This document shows, in pieces, positions 38,256 to 48,437 of a stretch of 64,000 nucleotides of DNA. Each line of letters begins with the position of its first letter. The first letter of the stretch is position 1. Both the position numbers and the translations under genes were made by a program. Below the pieces are notes generated by a model, which made no database searches, had not been told where the DNA came from, and saw nothing but the letters and a program-made list of their open reading frames with translations. The stretch comes from Deroplatys truncata (taxonomy: Eukaryota; Arthropoda; Insecta; Mantodea; Mantidae), in NCBI GenBank assembly GCA_030765065.1, contig CM060990.1, forward strand, positions 8,706,001 to 8,770,000, read 5' to 3'.

Positions 38256-39899
38256 AGTAACAGCAAAAGTGTTCGTTTTCAAACATTGATCTTTCATTTA
38301 GCGGTCTCCTCTCTGACGGTATGGAGTCCCCTTTGTAGTTCTGCTTAGGCAAACCTTTTAGCATTCGCGCTATGCGGTATAAAACAACTTCAACTAAGGA
38401 TGGCTTGTATGGACTACTTGGTATAGTAAATAAATACTTGAAATATTATATTATGCAGTATCCAGAATCTGAAATTTAAGGAAAATGAAATGGACAAGCG
38501 TTAAGAGTTTTTGGAGCATTATAGTTGCTTTTTGCACTTATTTGTGCTATAACTATAATTTTCCTGGACATTTAAACAATATAAGATAATAATAAAAATT
38601 TAGGCTAAATGTGGTTATATTCTGTAATAAAACATAACTGATTAGAAGTCTTGAGTAATATAATCTGTATTTTCTCTATCCCCATCCGAGAAACAAGCAT
38701 GGCTCTGTGGAGCAAATCTATTCGTTATTAATGATCCGTATATACGAGTGCACTTGTGTAAGTTTCGGCGGTAGCCTGTAAAGAACTTTAATTGAAGCTG
38801 TCAGCCGTTATTGCCGTGCATGAGAAGCAACGGTATATAATTTAATTTCAGCACGAATGAATGGTGGAATTTTCAGAAGCGCTTCTAGAGTGTTTCTGGT
38901 GATAATGCTGTCAATAGTAATTTGCTTTCCCCAGTCCCATATCGGAATACGTTTCGAGGTAAATGATTGTGAAGGTTTTAGCTAACGGGAAAAATAATTT
39001 CCAGTATATTAAACATGACTATTAAAGTAAAGCGGCCTTGTATTGTAATACAGATGATCGAGACTACGAGAAAAGCCGTAAATGCCAAATTTCAGCGAAA
39101 GCAAGTGTGTAATTTGGCTGAGGGTTATGCTGCACCCACTTGGATATGCGTTTGTACTGTGTCAGTCAGTGCGCGGAATTGTTTTCCTAAGTCACCTTAT
39201 CCCATTCCATTCCCGACACTAGACACTGAGTATAAAACGTTTCTGAATGCGTTGTATGAAACTGCACAGTTGCCAACCGTATGTATTAGAATTACCGCAC
39301 ACCACTAACGACGAAACTCCTGGAATATCGGCCTTGTAACCTTCGTTTCTGAACACCTCTCGTATTATTACCTGCTACCGTTACACTAGCTTTTCTAGTC
39401 ATTGTCCCTATGACAAAATCAATCTATTCCTTCTATCCAAGGATAAACAGCTTGAATAAGTTGTAGGTGAGAGTGCAGTTGGTATAAAATACTTTAACAA
39501 CCAATTGCCTCACGCATTATATCAGTAAGAGATATAGAACATGGCTCCCACGACTTGGTATCGACAGGTGAGAGTTCCGTCATGCATGCCCTCGATGTTG
39601 TACGCTACATAGATGTTGCCAAATCCTCTAAATCAGCCCCATCAACTGCCTCCTACCCAGGTGGCGCAGATTTCCGACATAACAAGCCTAGAGTTACCTC
39701 ATTCTGTATTGCGTGCTTGCTTGGTCTTGGTCTCGTGAGAATACGTCATCTATAAACGCAAACAGTATTATGCGACAATAAAATAGAGCAGATATCCAGA
39801 AAGTATCTGTAGAACAGAGTGTTGCAAAACGTACGCTATAATTTGTCAGTCGCTTTTGGAATTCTGATACAAAATTTCTAGTAGATAGAAAGGCGAAAC
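38256..39899. other. Unannotated intergenic DNA
   Basis: AT-rich, with no recognised gene. Open frames at 39015-39308 and 39555-39755 have no domain features and ordinary composition. Confidence 0.55.
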
Positions 39900-39948
39900 G
39901 CTACCGAGCGAGCTGGCGCCGCGACAGCGCGTGCGACTCGCATTCAGG

Positions 39949-40074
39949 AGTAGTTATCCAGACCATTCCGGGAGCCGAGCTATACCAGCAGGAAGTCCGG
40001 AGCTATACCGGAAATTGGTGGTCTCTAATTTCGGTTTGGTCTGAATAAGGGTCATTTTCTTTATTGATAAGATG
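39949..40074 (+). repeat. Left terminal inverted repeat of the 6-kb element
   Basis: Pairs with the complement of 45814-45946. Shared words include ccattccggg, ccgagct, caggaagtccggagctatac, ggtggtctctaatt, ggtttggtctgaataa and tcattttctttattga. Substitutions are mostly transitions, and there is an approximately 8-base length difference near the outer end (agtagttatccaga versus agtagtaatacccctattta). Confidence 0.85.
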
Positions 40075-40840
40075 TAACCCTCCCTATACCCACACCCACA
40101 TCCATACCACCCACTCCCACCCACACCCGAAAACATCCACCCTCATCCACCCACACCCACCTACCCATACTCCAAGTACACATACTCACCAACCCACAAA
40201 AAAGGATTCACACATTACACCCCACTCACCCACGAAAACTGACCCTCACCTGCAGTCTCCTCCCCAAAACCTACCCCTCCACACAAGAACTACCCCTCCC
40301 CACAAACAACACATACACCCACGAAAATTGACCCTCACTCGCAAAAAAACGACCCCACAACCTCAAAAAATACCCTTCCCAAAATCTACCGCTCCTGAGC
40401 ATAGCGAAAATATTCTAAACTCCATTGAGACATGCAAGAGTTTAAAAAATTACAAGTCCGAAAAGAGCATAGGGAATATATTCTAAGTCCATTAAAGGTA
40501 TAAATACACACAATTACACATACTCACCAAAGCACTCCTGACTCTCACGGTACGATGTCTGCAGACGAACTGAGGAGAGGAGAAGAGATTGGATAGGTTT
40601 TATGCTCGTATAGTAATGGTGGGGGCAAAGAATATATAGAGGAGGGGAAGAAAAGAAGTTTTATTATGATAAAAACCAATACAAAGCGGATACACTATAA
40701 TTATTGGTGGGTAGGTTTTACCTCATAATCATAAAAGAAACGAGATTCATATTGAGAATGACATCAATTGATTTTGGGTGTACGAGGCTGAAGGGGAGGA
40801 GAATATAAAAGGCGAGGGAGAGGGAGGAAATCATGGAGAA
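40075..40840 (+). other. Left subterminal region: CCCA/CACC-rich tract and short direct repeats
   Basis: From 40078 to 40390 the plus strand is C/A-rich low-complexity sequence (cccacacccacatcc...). At 40397-40450 the words gagcatagcgaaaatattc and catgcaagag recur at 44773-44826 near the other end, and again partly at 40462-40495. No credible gene; the 140-codon open frame at 40064-40486 is His/Thr/Pro-rich from the low-complexity tract. Confidence 0.6.
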
Positions 40841-42003
40841 ATGTATTTGTCGTTGATAGGAGTGATATGCTTGGGGGGGGGGGTGGCGTGGTTGGAGGAT
40901 AGTTGCGCGAGTTTTAGGCGTTGCGGTTTTAGTGTGGATGAGAACCGGGATGGTTGAAGAATGCGACGATGTGTAGGAGGGACAAGGAATTGAAGACGAA
41001 CTGTAGTTGCGTTCAAGAAAAGGGTGTGCATTGTCCATTTAATGCCACGATAATGAATGTGAATGAGTTGAAAAATGTTTACGAATACTTGAGACCCCTG
41101 ATGGGATGTGGGGTTGGAGGATGGCGTGGGTTGCTTTATTACCGGAATTTGGACATTGGAAATATGGAATGCCCGGAGGGTTACGAGGTGAATGAGGTTT
41201 GCGAATGTGTGAAGGGGCGAAGGAAGAGAGAGATGTAAGTTTTATGGAACGCCGGTGAAAATGTATACGGGAGGTAATTAAGCATAAGGGTGGAATTGAT
41301 GGATTGTAGTAGGCTGGTGGATGAGATAAATATACCGGACGGTTTGGAAATAAATTGGAATACGACGTCGGAGGAAGCGGAGCTGATATTAGCGTATAAC
41401 ATATTGAGTGAGGTGAATAGTTATTTTTCGGAAAATTTTATTTACTCGTTTGTGGAATGCGGTGACGGGGAATGAAACCTGGACGTCGGAGGGAGAAGGA
41501 TAGCGGGTAGGGTGAAGCGGGGATTGAGATGGAGCACAGAGGGAAATTTAAGGTTAAGTTCGCAATGCGAGGGTTGGGAATCAAACGGGGATGGTAAGCG
41601 AGTTTCGGTGAGTAGCATAAGGAAGGCTGTGGCGGAGAAGTGTAAGAGGGAGATGAATGCGATGAAGGGCAAGATTAGAAAAGAATGTGAAGCGAGGACA
41701 AACGCGAAGGTTAGAGAATTGGAGGTAGCAATGGCGGACAAGGTGGCGTGCGAGGAGCGGATCGAGGAGATGAAGAGGGAAATGAGCGCATTAAGAAAAG
41801 AGATGGAAGAAAGGAAGGGTAACCTAAGCAAGCAGTACGATTTGGCGAATAAGATTAAGGAGAACGTGGAAAAAATTCAGAAGGAATTTGAGGGTGAGAA
41901 GGAGCATGTAGGTATACTAAACAAAGCATGTCAGGGAGGGGAGAGCGACGATAATTTGGAGGTGGAGAACTACACAGCATCTTATGACGACAACAACCTG
42001 TAG
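40841..42003 (+). pseudogene. Broken ORF: signal-peptide-like start, Cys-rich region, coiled coil; unidentified
   Basis: An ATG at 40841 opens a short hydrophobic start (MYLSLIGVICLGGGVAW) followed by Cys residues, ending at a stop at 40955-40957. Frame 1 then continues from about 40954 to 42003 through stops at 41236, 41275 and 41473. It has a Cys-rich part (CSCVQEKGVHCPF, ECPEG-like, CECVKG), a middle part with NFIYSFVECGDGE, and a long charged region rich in Lys, Glu, Arg and Met (about 41620-41920) with the heptad look of a coiled coil. Together they suggest one protein of about 380 residues, secreted or membrane-anchored, broken by one frameshift and three stops. I do not recognise the family. 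It is the only long coding remnant on the left of the 6-kb element. Confidence 0.5.
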
Positions 42004-42370
42004 AAGAAGAGGAGGAGGGAAACGAGGAAGAAAGAGGTGGAGGCATTTGAATACGACACAAACTGAAAAAAATACACAGGTAAGAAGCCATACATTGCGT
42101 ATCGGTGATTTGCACAAAAATATTTTACCTAAAAAAACTTGAGAAAAAATGCTAACCCTAAAACCTACTACGGGAACAGAGGAGCGGTAATGAGCTAGGG
42201 AGATTGAAATAAAAACATAATGAGATGATACAAATTAAATAAAATGGTTTATTAATAATGAAATACATTATATGAAAAAATAATAAAAAAGAAAACAATA
42301 CACACATATATGATAATAACATATATACATATGTGATAACAAAAAAGAGGATGGAAGGGAGGGGTGGAGA

Positions 42371-42572
42371 TTAAATACCACCACAATTTCGGGCGAGAAG
42401 ATTAGGATTTACTTCGGAGAAGGTGAGAAGGTGTTTTTTGTAATCGTTGGTGGGGACAATCCCCGTGCCGTTGTACGTGATGTGGAATGGGGCTGCGTTG
42501 AGATGTCGCAAGGGCGTTATAAGCCGAAGGTGGCATCGCATATTCCTTCACCTTCGTTCTGCGGAAATCCAT
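42371..42572 (-). pseudogene. Inverted, frameshifted paralogue of the 45.13-45.29 kb ORF
   Basis: On the minus strand an ATG at 42572-42570 follows a splice-acceptor-like tttgctttttcag. The frame begins MDFRRTKVKEYAMPPSAYN. After a length change near 42510, the sequence homologous to 45133-45294 continues in another frame, with APFHITYNGTGIVP, TNDYKKHLLTFSEVNP and a stop at 42373-42371. Compared with the plus-strand copy it has lost a few codons between PSAY and LR and one codon in VPNTND. Its C-terminus differs (LLARNCGGI). Function unknown. Confidence 0.55.
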
Positions 42573-42599
42573 CTGAAAAAGCAAACACCAACGTGAGAA

Positions 42600-42970
42600 G
42601 GTGAAAAAAGGGAAACTAAAAATAACTAAACGTGAAAATGTACCAAAATGAAAAAATATGAGCAACAATTTTAAAAGAAATCCAAAAATATTATTAAATC
42701 ATGAATTCAAAAGAATTGCCAAAATGAAAAAATATAGGACACGAAAAAAACAATTAAACGTGAAAATGTCAAGATGAAAAATTAATAGCAAAAATTTTTA
42801 AAAGAACTCCAGAATATTATTAAATCAAGAATTCAAAAAATTTACCACAATGAAAGAATATAGGAAAGGAAAGAAACAATTAAACGTGAAAATGTGTCAA
42901 GATGAAAAAATATCAGCAACAATTTTAAAAGAACTCCAGAATATCATTAAAATATGAATTCAAAAAAATG
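42600..42970 (+). repeat. AT-rich tandem repeat, ~127-bp unit, three copies
   Basis: The word cgtgaaaatgt occurs at about 42631, 42759 and 42885 (spacings 128 and 126), each time followed by gatgaaaaaata-like, acaattttaaaagaactcca and tattattaaatcatgaattc variants. A fourth, more distant partial copy lies at 44455-44580. This is internal, non-coding sequence of the 6-kb element. Confidence 0.7.
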
Positions 42971-42974
42971 TACC

Positions 42975-43820
42975 AAGATGAAAACATCTGATGTGTTACA
43001 CTCACATGACATTCTCTACTCTTATACAAACTATTTTTACACTCTTATTCTCCATCTATTTCATATTAATCGAGATAAACATTTGCAGAAACGATCTTTT
43101 GACATGCAAAGAGAATTACATTTTAGACATAGCGACCAGTTCTAAAAATATTTGACTATCACTAAAGGCCTATTATGCTCCCCTTGTTTTGTATTTGCAA
43201 GGGCAATATAGAAATACAGTAGCCTTTAAGCATAGACATATCTCTTAATAGCTGGTTGCTATGTGCAGCACCATTCTCTTTGCCACAGATTAATACTCTT
43301 TGCATACCCAAGACAAAAAAATCTGATGTGTTACACTCACATGACTTTCTCTACTCTTGTACAAACTATTTTTACAAACGCTTATTCTCCATATGCTTCA
43401 TGTTAATCGAGATATCGGGATGTTAATCTTATTGCTAATTTTCTTGTAGATGCAAGGGGAATTGGTAGGCTTTAAGCGATAGTCAAATATTTTAAGAGCT
43501 GGTTGCTATGTGGAGTATTCCATTTTCTTTGCATTACCAGGACAAAAAAATCTTATGCGCTACACTCACATGACTTTCTCTACTCTTGTACAAACTATTT
43601 TTACAAACGCTTATTCTCCATCTACTTCATCTTAATCGAGATTTGTACTCTATCTTGTTGCTAATTTTCTTGTATATGTAAGGGGAATATATATTTACAA
43701 GGGCAATATAGAAATACAGTGTCCTTTAAGCATAGACATTACTCTTAATAGCTGGTTGCTATGTGCAGCACCATTATCTTTACCACATATTAATACTCTT
43801 TGCATATCCAAGACAAAAAA
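42975..43820 (+). repeat. Internal direct repeats of 230-335 bp spacing
   Basis: The block beginning atctgatgtgttacactcac with acaaactatttttacaaacg and cttattctccat occurs at about 42986, 43320 and 43549 (third copy tcttatgcgctacactcac). A second block, ggcaatatagaaatacagt with taatagctggttgctatgtg, occurs at about 43202 and 43705, with a partial copy near 43500. The spacing is irregular, so it is a patchwork of duplications rather than a simple tandem array. No coding sequence. Confidence 0.65.
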
Positions 43821-44815
43821 ATGAATAACAAATTCTCATTTGAGAAAATAAGTATTGAAAAATTTAAGGGAATAACAAGCAATATCTCGAAAATGGTTCA
43901 CTCAACAAAAAAATGTATATGACATAAATCGTGTATTTTAACGCGATCTACATTTTTTGTGTAGTAAAATTTTGTCTATCTCTTATGGTTTACCAGTTAT
44001 GCAAAAGTCGTTCACAATGAAGAATACTTTTGGAGACATTCCCAGTAAATTCAAGATATTAATTTTATATGTCATGAAAATATCTTAAGCATATGATATT
44101 TTAATCAAAATCGTTAGAGCCATTTTTTAGAAAACTAATATTTTCGAAAAATGTTCCATGGAAAGGGTAATCTGGGGTGGGGATTTTTCTTGAAAACCAT
44201 CGTGTCGCATCTCTGGAAGATACTGAACCCAAGTATCAAGTTTCGTGTTTATCCGACTGTTCGTTTCTGAGTTATGGTGTTCACAGACACACAGACAGAC
44301 ACACAGAAACACACACGGACGTGTTTCCAAAAAAGCTTTTTTGGATTCAGGGGGTCTCAAAACATATATTTCCGGTGAAATCTCGGTATCGAATTTTTGG
44401 GTGGAATACAATACTTCCCATACTTACTATACGTAGTAGAGAAAGTAAAAGTATTACCATCAATTTTAAAAGAACTCCAGAACATTATTATAACGTATTC
44501 AGAAAATTTTATCAAAGTAAAATAACGTGAAAACGTATCAAGATGAAAAATAACAACACAAATTTTTAAGAAACTCCAAGTTTTTTGGAGGAAGCAGAGA
44601 AAAATAAAACAACTTACTTTATTCATAGAAGCTGAGACGTGGTAGAGAAGCTGTAAAAAAGAAGAAAATGAATAAAACCAGAAATTACTTGAAAACTTGA
44701 ATAAACGATAAGAAAATGAAACCAAGGCCTGAAGCATGCAAGAACATAAGTGAAAATATTCCAAGTCTCACTAGAGCATAGCGAAAATATTCGAAGTCCA
44801 TTAAAGCATGCAAGA
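43821..44815 (+). other. Dispersed-repeat-like segment with CAGACA run
   Basis: A stretch at about 44160-44460 contains tcaagtttcgtgtttatccg, a run of cacagacacacagacagaca and then catatatttccggtgaaatc, ggtatcgaatttttgggtgg and cttactatacgtagtagaga. From memory, similar text recurs as dispersed repeats in invertebrate genomes, but I cannot name the family. It may be a nested insertion or part of the element. After 44700 come words shared with 40397-40450. Confidence 0.4.
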
Positions 44816-44978
44816 GATTGAAAAAATCTCTTTCCCCCCAGAAAAGTACCTCAATCCCTCTCCGCATTAATTCCCTTCTCCCCCACCACACAACCCCTAC
44901 TCTATGCGCATCCAACAGTCATTCTTCCCTCCAACGCGCACTTCGCCTCGAGATGCCGAACCGTGAGGATGCAGCGCA

Positions 44979-45119
44979 ATGTGCTCCGAGATCTCAACAC
45001 TAGAGGACAGACTCCCCACCTCATCGGAGTCAGGGACCTTCGACACAACCTTCCCTACCTTGCAGTTGGCGCAGATCGCTCAACACCCAGTTTGGCTGGA
45101 AAACGGTCGTCAGGCTTAA
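44979..45119 (+). CDS. Small ORF of 46 codons, unidentified
   Basis: An uninterrupted frame from an ATG at 44979 to a TAA at 45117-45119. Codon use is GC-rich at third positions, unlike the AT-rich surroundings, and matches the ORFs just downstream (45133-45294 and 45291-45760). The product ends with LQLAQIAQHPVWLENGRQA, with no recognised motif. The next ATG (45122) lies two bases after the stop, so the ORFs are packed head to tail as in compact viral or Polinton-type genomes. Real coding status is inferred from codon bias and packing only. Confidence 0.4.
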   Translation: MCSEISTLEDRLPTSSESGTFDTTFPTLQLAQIAQHPVWLENGRQA

Positions 45120-45121
45120 CG

Positions 45122-45294
45122 ATGGCAGATAAGTGCTCCTTCCTTCGGCCTATCACGACCTCGACGAGGACTCCTTGCGACAACTCGACGCAGGCCCATT
45201 CCACATCACGTACAACGGCACGGGGATTGTTCCCAACACCAATGATTACAAAAAACACCTTCTCACCTTCTCCGAAGTAAATCCCCAACAATGA
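45122..45294 (+). pseudogene. Small ORF with PFHITYNGTGIVPN motif; start frame damaged
   Basis: Frame 1 from 45133 to the TGA at 45292-45294 encodes about 53 residues, including LPSAYHDLDEDSLRQLDAG, PFHITYNGTGIVPNTNDY and KKHLLTFSEVNPQQ. The nearest ATG (45122) is in another frame, and a TAA at 45130-45132 blocks frame 1, so a one-base change near 45125-45132 seems to have separated start from body. The inverted paralogue at 42371-42572 shares most of this, which supports the reading frame as formerly coding. Its stop overlaps the next start as ATGA. Family not recognised. Confidence 0.5.
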
Positions 45295-45760
45295 CCTGTT
45301 CCACGGATTACTTCGACATAGGTATGTAACCTCTTTCATATAAGATTTCCTTACTAACCTACGTCATTTTTTCACCCTCTCATTTACTCTTTTCTCTCTC
45401 TTTTCAGACCATATCCTCATGGCTTGCATCAGCTTCATCGCAACCGACTCCGTCGATCCTAATCGCAAACTCGTCGACGAACACAACTTCGACGTCTTCT
45501 CCACCAAGGTCGAGAAATTTGGAAACATCAAAACCGTTATCAAGGTCAACACCTCACACTCTGCTGTCATCAAATTTAAATTTCACACCTACAAAATATC
45601 CACCGACCGTGACGAAGACGCCACCTGGCACATCTCCATCGCCGACGAAGTCCTCCCCTCTTCCGACTCCATGGCCTTCTTCGCACCCGTCTGCATCCCT
45701 TCCCCATCCACGATCTCAACTTCTCCCACATCTCCTTCAATTGTGAAAAAAACGCATTGA
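45291..45760 (+). CDS. Two-exon small gene of the 6-kb element, unidentified
   Basis: The ATG at 45291 overlaps the preceding stop (ATGA). The first exon (45291-45321) encodes MTCSTDYFDI and ends at a good donor (ATAG/GTATGT). The acceptor is pyrimidine-rich (ttctctctcttttcag, ending 45407). Joining keeps the frame into 45408-45760, which includes ISFIATDSVDPNRKLVDE, FDVFSTKVEKFGNIKT and RDEDATWHISIADEV. Third positions are strongly G/C. After about 45690 the frame becomes Ser/Pro/Thr-rich and ends at 45760. A neighbouring frame reads HDLNFSHISFNCEKN there, so a frameshift near 45690 has probably replaced the original C-terminus. Without splicing, the ORF could start at 45419. No family recognised; a small structural or accessory protein is only a guess. 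Confidence 0.5.
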
Positions 45761-45813
45761 TTGTAAACCATGTATTACCATCTTTAAAATTATATTTGTT
45801 CAATATTTGTTCT

Positions 45814-45946
45814 ATCTTGTCAATAAAGAAAATGACCGTTATTCAGACCAAACCGGAATTAGAGACCACCAACTTCTGGTATAGCTCCGGACTTCCTGTT
45901 GGTACAGCTCGGTTCCCGGAATGGCCTAAATAGGGGTATTACTACT
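45814..45946 (-). repeat. Right terminal inverted repeat of the 6-kb element
   Basis: Inverted partner of 39949-40074, about 85-90% identical by eye. A reading frame crosses both arms outward, but the two arms differ at many amino-acid-changing sites, so the frame is probably not under protein selection. Confidence 0.85.
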
Positions 45947-46351
45947 TTTAAGAGGTCCCGGGCTTGATCCCCGACGACCGCCCTAATTGACTTGGGTTTC
46001 TTAGTGGTTTTCTTTTGTCGCTTGGCAAATACTGGTGTGATTTTTTATACCACGAATTTTCCGTTCCCTTATTCCCCATCATTTAATTTCATATCACCTT
46101 TCGGGGTACGGGGCTTCGAGGTACGGGTGGTTTGGTGGTGTGTGGTGAGTCGTGGATATACGCTCTGTGACTGTTTCTTCCTCCTCTGGTGCGGAACCAG
46201 GGCAGTTCGGACCTGCTCGTCAGGAGGTACCTACAGGAGTGTTTTCACCTATGAACTTTAGGAACCCCGGAGGTTGCATACGGCACAATAGGTCTCCGTC
46301 CCTTGCGGGGAAAAAATGTGAAATGCTACTTGTTCATGTTGAGGCAACAGT

Positions 46352-48437
46352 GACGAAACCAGCTACTCCGGTGAAGGGAAAGCAGCTTTTTAATGGCAGT
46401 TCCAGCGTTTAAAGAATCTCTGTTTTCATGCGGATTACATTTGTGTCTTCAAAAGAAGCTTCTATGCCACTACTGCCATATCTCTGCACGATTGTACTCT
46501 GGCCATTTTGGTGGGCAGACTTTGCCTTTTTCTGTGATGCACCAGTATTTCTGTAGGACCAATCGCGCATCCCAGCAAATTTATTCAAATGGAAAGTGAT
46601 TTGCATTTTGTACATCTGCTGCATTAGAGTCCCATAAATCATTCCGGGAAAGCTGGGATAGGAGCCGGCGATGACTTGCATGTTGTTAATGTGCTTAGAC
46701 GTATTTAGGTGTCCTATTTATTGACAACGAATTAATCCATTGCATAAATTAATGAATCGCCTGATAAGTGATAAGAGAATGCAGATGCATAATCAGTGAA
46801 CGGAGAGAGACTGCTCTCTCTTTAGATTAGCAGTTTTTACAAATACAGAAACATAATGGATAACTATACTCGGTTACGTCCAATTTGAAGATCCTGCTTT
46901 ACTTCTCCATATTACATGACTGCTATGCCTATTCAGAGCTATTTATCAACTTAAATTTTGATTGAAGTGAAACAGCCTAAGAAGACGAGGTGGAAGTTTA
47001 CGTTAAAAGCATTAAGCTTCAAAACAGAAAATCTCAGCTTTACAATGCATGTCACGTGTTGTTTAAACTCTTAACTCATATCTACATTATAGATAACTTC
47101 AGATTTCGGAAACTTATTTTTTTGGCTTCTACTGCATCTTTCTCTGTAGTCCCTAAAGATGAACCTTTTATTGCTTGGCTATCATTTCTAAAACCAAATT
47201 AATAAATTCGTTTTTTTTCTTTCTACGATAAACTGGTGTGAAGTCTGCGGTCACAAGTTCAAAATGAAAGTTGCGTCTTCCTTTGTTCTCTAATGTGCGA
47301 ACATTTAACGCAACATATCTCAGTGATATTCTAGGAACGACGATCTTATAGGAGCGCTTATTAATGGCTTTCAAGATAAAAAATATGTTTACGTAGGGAA
47401 TCATAAGAAAAGCTTTCTGTAATTGATGCGAGTGTCCACTGGTATTATCCGAGAAAAAGATATCAACCTAACTTCAGAACTGAGATGTCCTCACTCAAGG
47501 TGTCCAGTGTTTGAGGCTATGGAAGTTTGTACGTTACTGATCTCATAGACCGAGTCAGATATATAAAGTAATTAAACGTTTCATATTTCGCTTTATACAC
47601 CATGTGCTTCCTCCCAAGAGGTACAGTGATCAAGTCCAATTTGTGCACTTGGAGAGGTAGAACTGTAAACTAGAAATGCTTTGTTAGCTGCAGTGAGTGC
47701 ATACATGGATATTTCACTTTTCTGTGTTAGATCATTAGAAATTAAGAAAGCGCCAATAAACGCTAATGCGTGTAGTTGTATATACGCGATTTACTTATCT
47801 ACGTTTTACTATCACTTTTATATGACCTATAACCTAAGTCTTTATAATTCTCTCTTCATTAGATTCCAATTTGTTTATGATTGAGCTTGTTCTATTTATT
47901 TACTGTCAATTCGAAGAGCAATTCTCTCACATAAAATAAACATCATGTTTGAGTTTATATAAATGTATAATTTCTCTTGTTTACAGCTTTGGATATATAC
48001 GACATAGTTCCTCTTGGTTTTTGTGAACACAGGGCGGGACAAACACGTTGAACTCGTTGGCTTATCAGCAAATGTAAACCGTGTCTGGGCTTATTCCTGT
48101 AATACCTACAAGGTCCTGTCCTGTATTGGAATTTTGAAAATCTCTCTCTAAAGGCATAAACAGTTCTGGGAGTGAATTAGAAATCGATCGCATAGGTAGA
48201 CAGAATCTACCAAACAATTATGAAGACGGAAATGGCCCATGCTATTAAATCATTTGGCACAAAATCTAAATCGCTGCTTCTCAAATTCTCCGAGCTGGCA
48301 CAGCCCTTTCAAAATATTAGAAGCCACCATCCTCCCTGCAATTGATTGCTTTTTTCTGAGGAACACGTGTGTTTAACAGTAATACAGCATAAATATGAGG
48401 GTTTCCGAATACACAGTAACACATTATCGCTTAGTAA
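46352..48437. other. Unannotated intergenic DNA
   Basis: AT-rich, with scattered short open frames of ordinary composition. No domain, repeat or tRNA-like structure recognised. Confidence 0.55.

Larger units (their letters stand above)
39949..45946 (+). mobile_element. 6.0-kb TIR element, Polinton/Maverick-like, non-autonomous
   Basis: Both ends carry about 125-bp inverted repeats; the element begins AGTAGT and ends ACTACT. It interrupts a SINE, which fixes the boundaries. The flanking hexamers are ttcagg (39943) and tttaag (45947), a 6-bp duplication with two transitions. Long inverted repeats, AGT...ACT ends and a 6-bp duplication are Polinton/Maverick traits, but at 6.0 kb it lacks the protein-primed polymerase, integrase, ATPase and capsid genes of that group, so it would be non-autonomous. 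Inside are a broken Cys-rich/coiled-coil ORF on the left, AT-rich tandem repeats in the middle and small GC-rich ORFs on the right. A different or undescribed TIR superfamily is possible. Confidence 0.55.
39900..46351 (+). mobile_element. tRNA-derived SINE (copy A), split by the 6-kb TIR element
   Basis: The head lies at 39900-39948 (ccgagcgagctggcgccgcg, gtgcgactcgcattcagg). The rest resumes at about 45953 with aggtcccgggcttgatcccc, the expected continuation of the head including the B-box. The body is 46000-46351, with words shared with copy D such as gtggttttctt, ttataccacgaattttcc and catatcaccttt. Removing the inserted element gives about 448 bases, close to the 468-474 bases of copies B and D. 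Possible target duplication: ggcgaaac (39892) and gacgaaac (46352), one mismatch. Confidence 0.65.

Noticed and set aside
40064..40486. 140-codon His/Thr/Pro-rich ORF
   Set aside because: It follows from the C/A-rich low-complexity tract at the left of the 6-kb element; no domain or homologous frame on the other side.
45814..45946. Shared reading frame across both TIRs of the 6-kb element
   Set aside because: The arms differ by many amino-acid-changing substitutions, so the frame is not conserved as protein.
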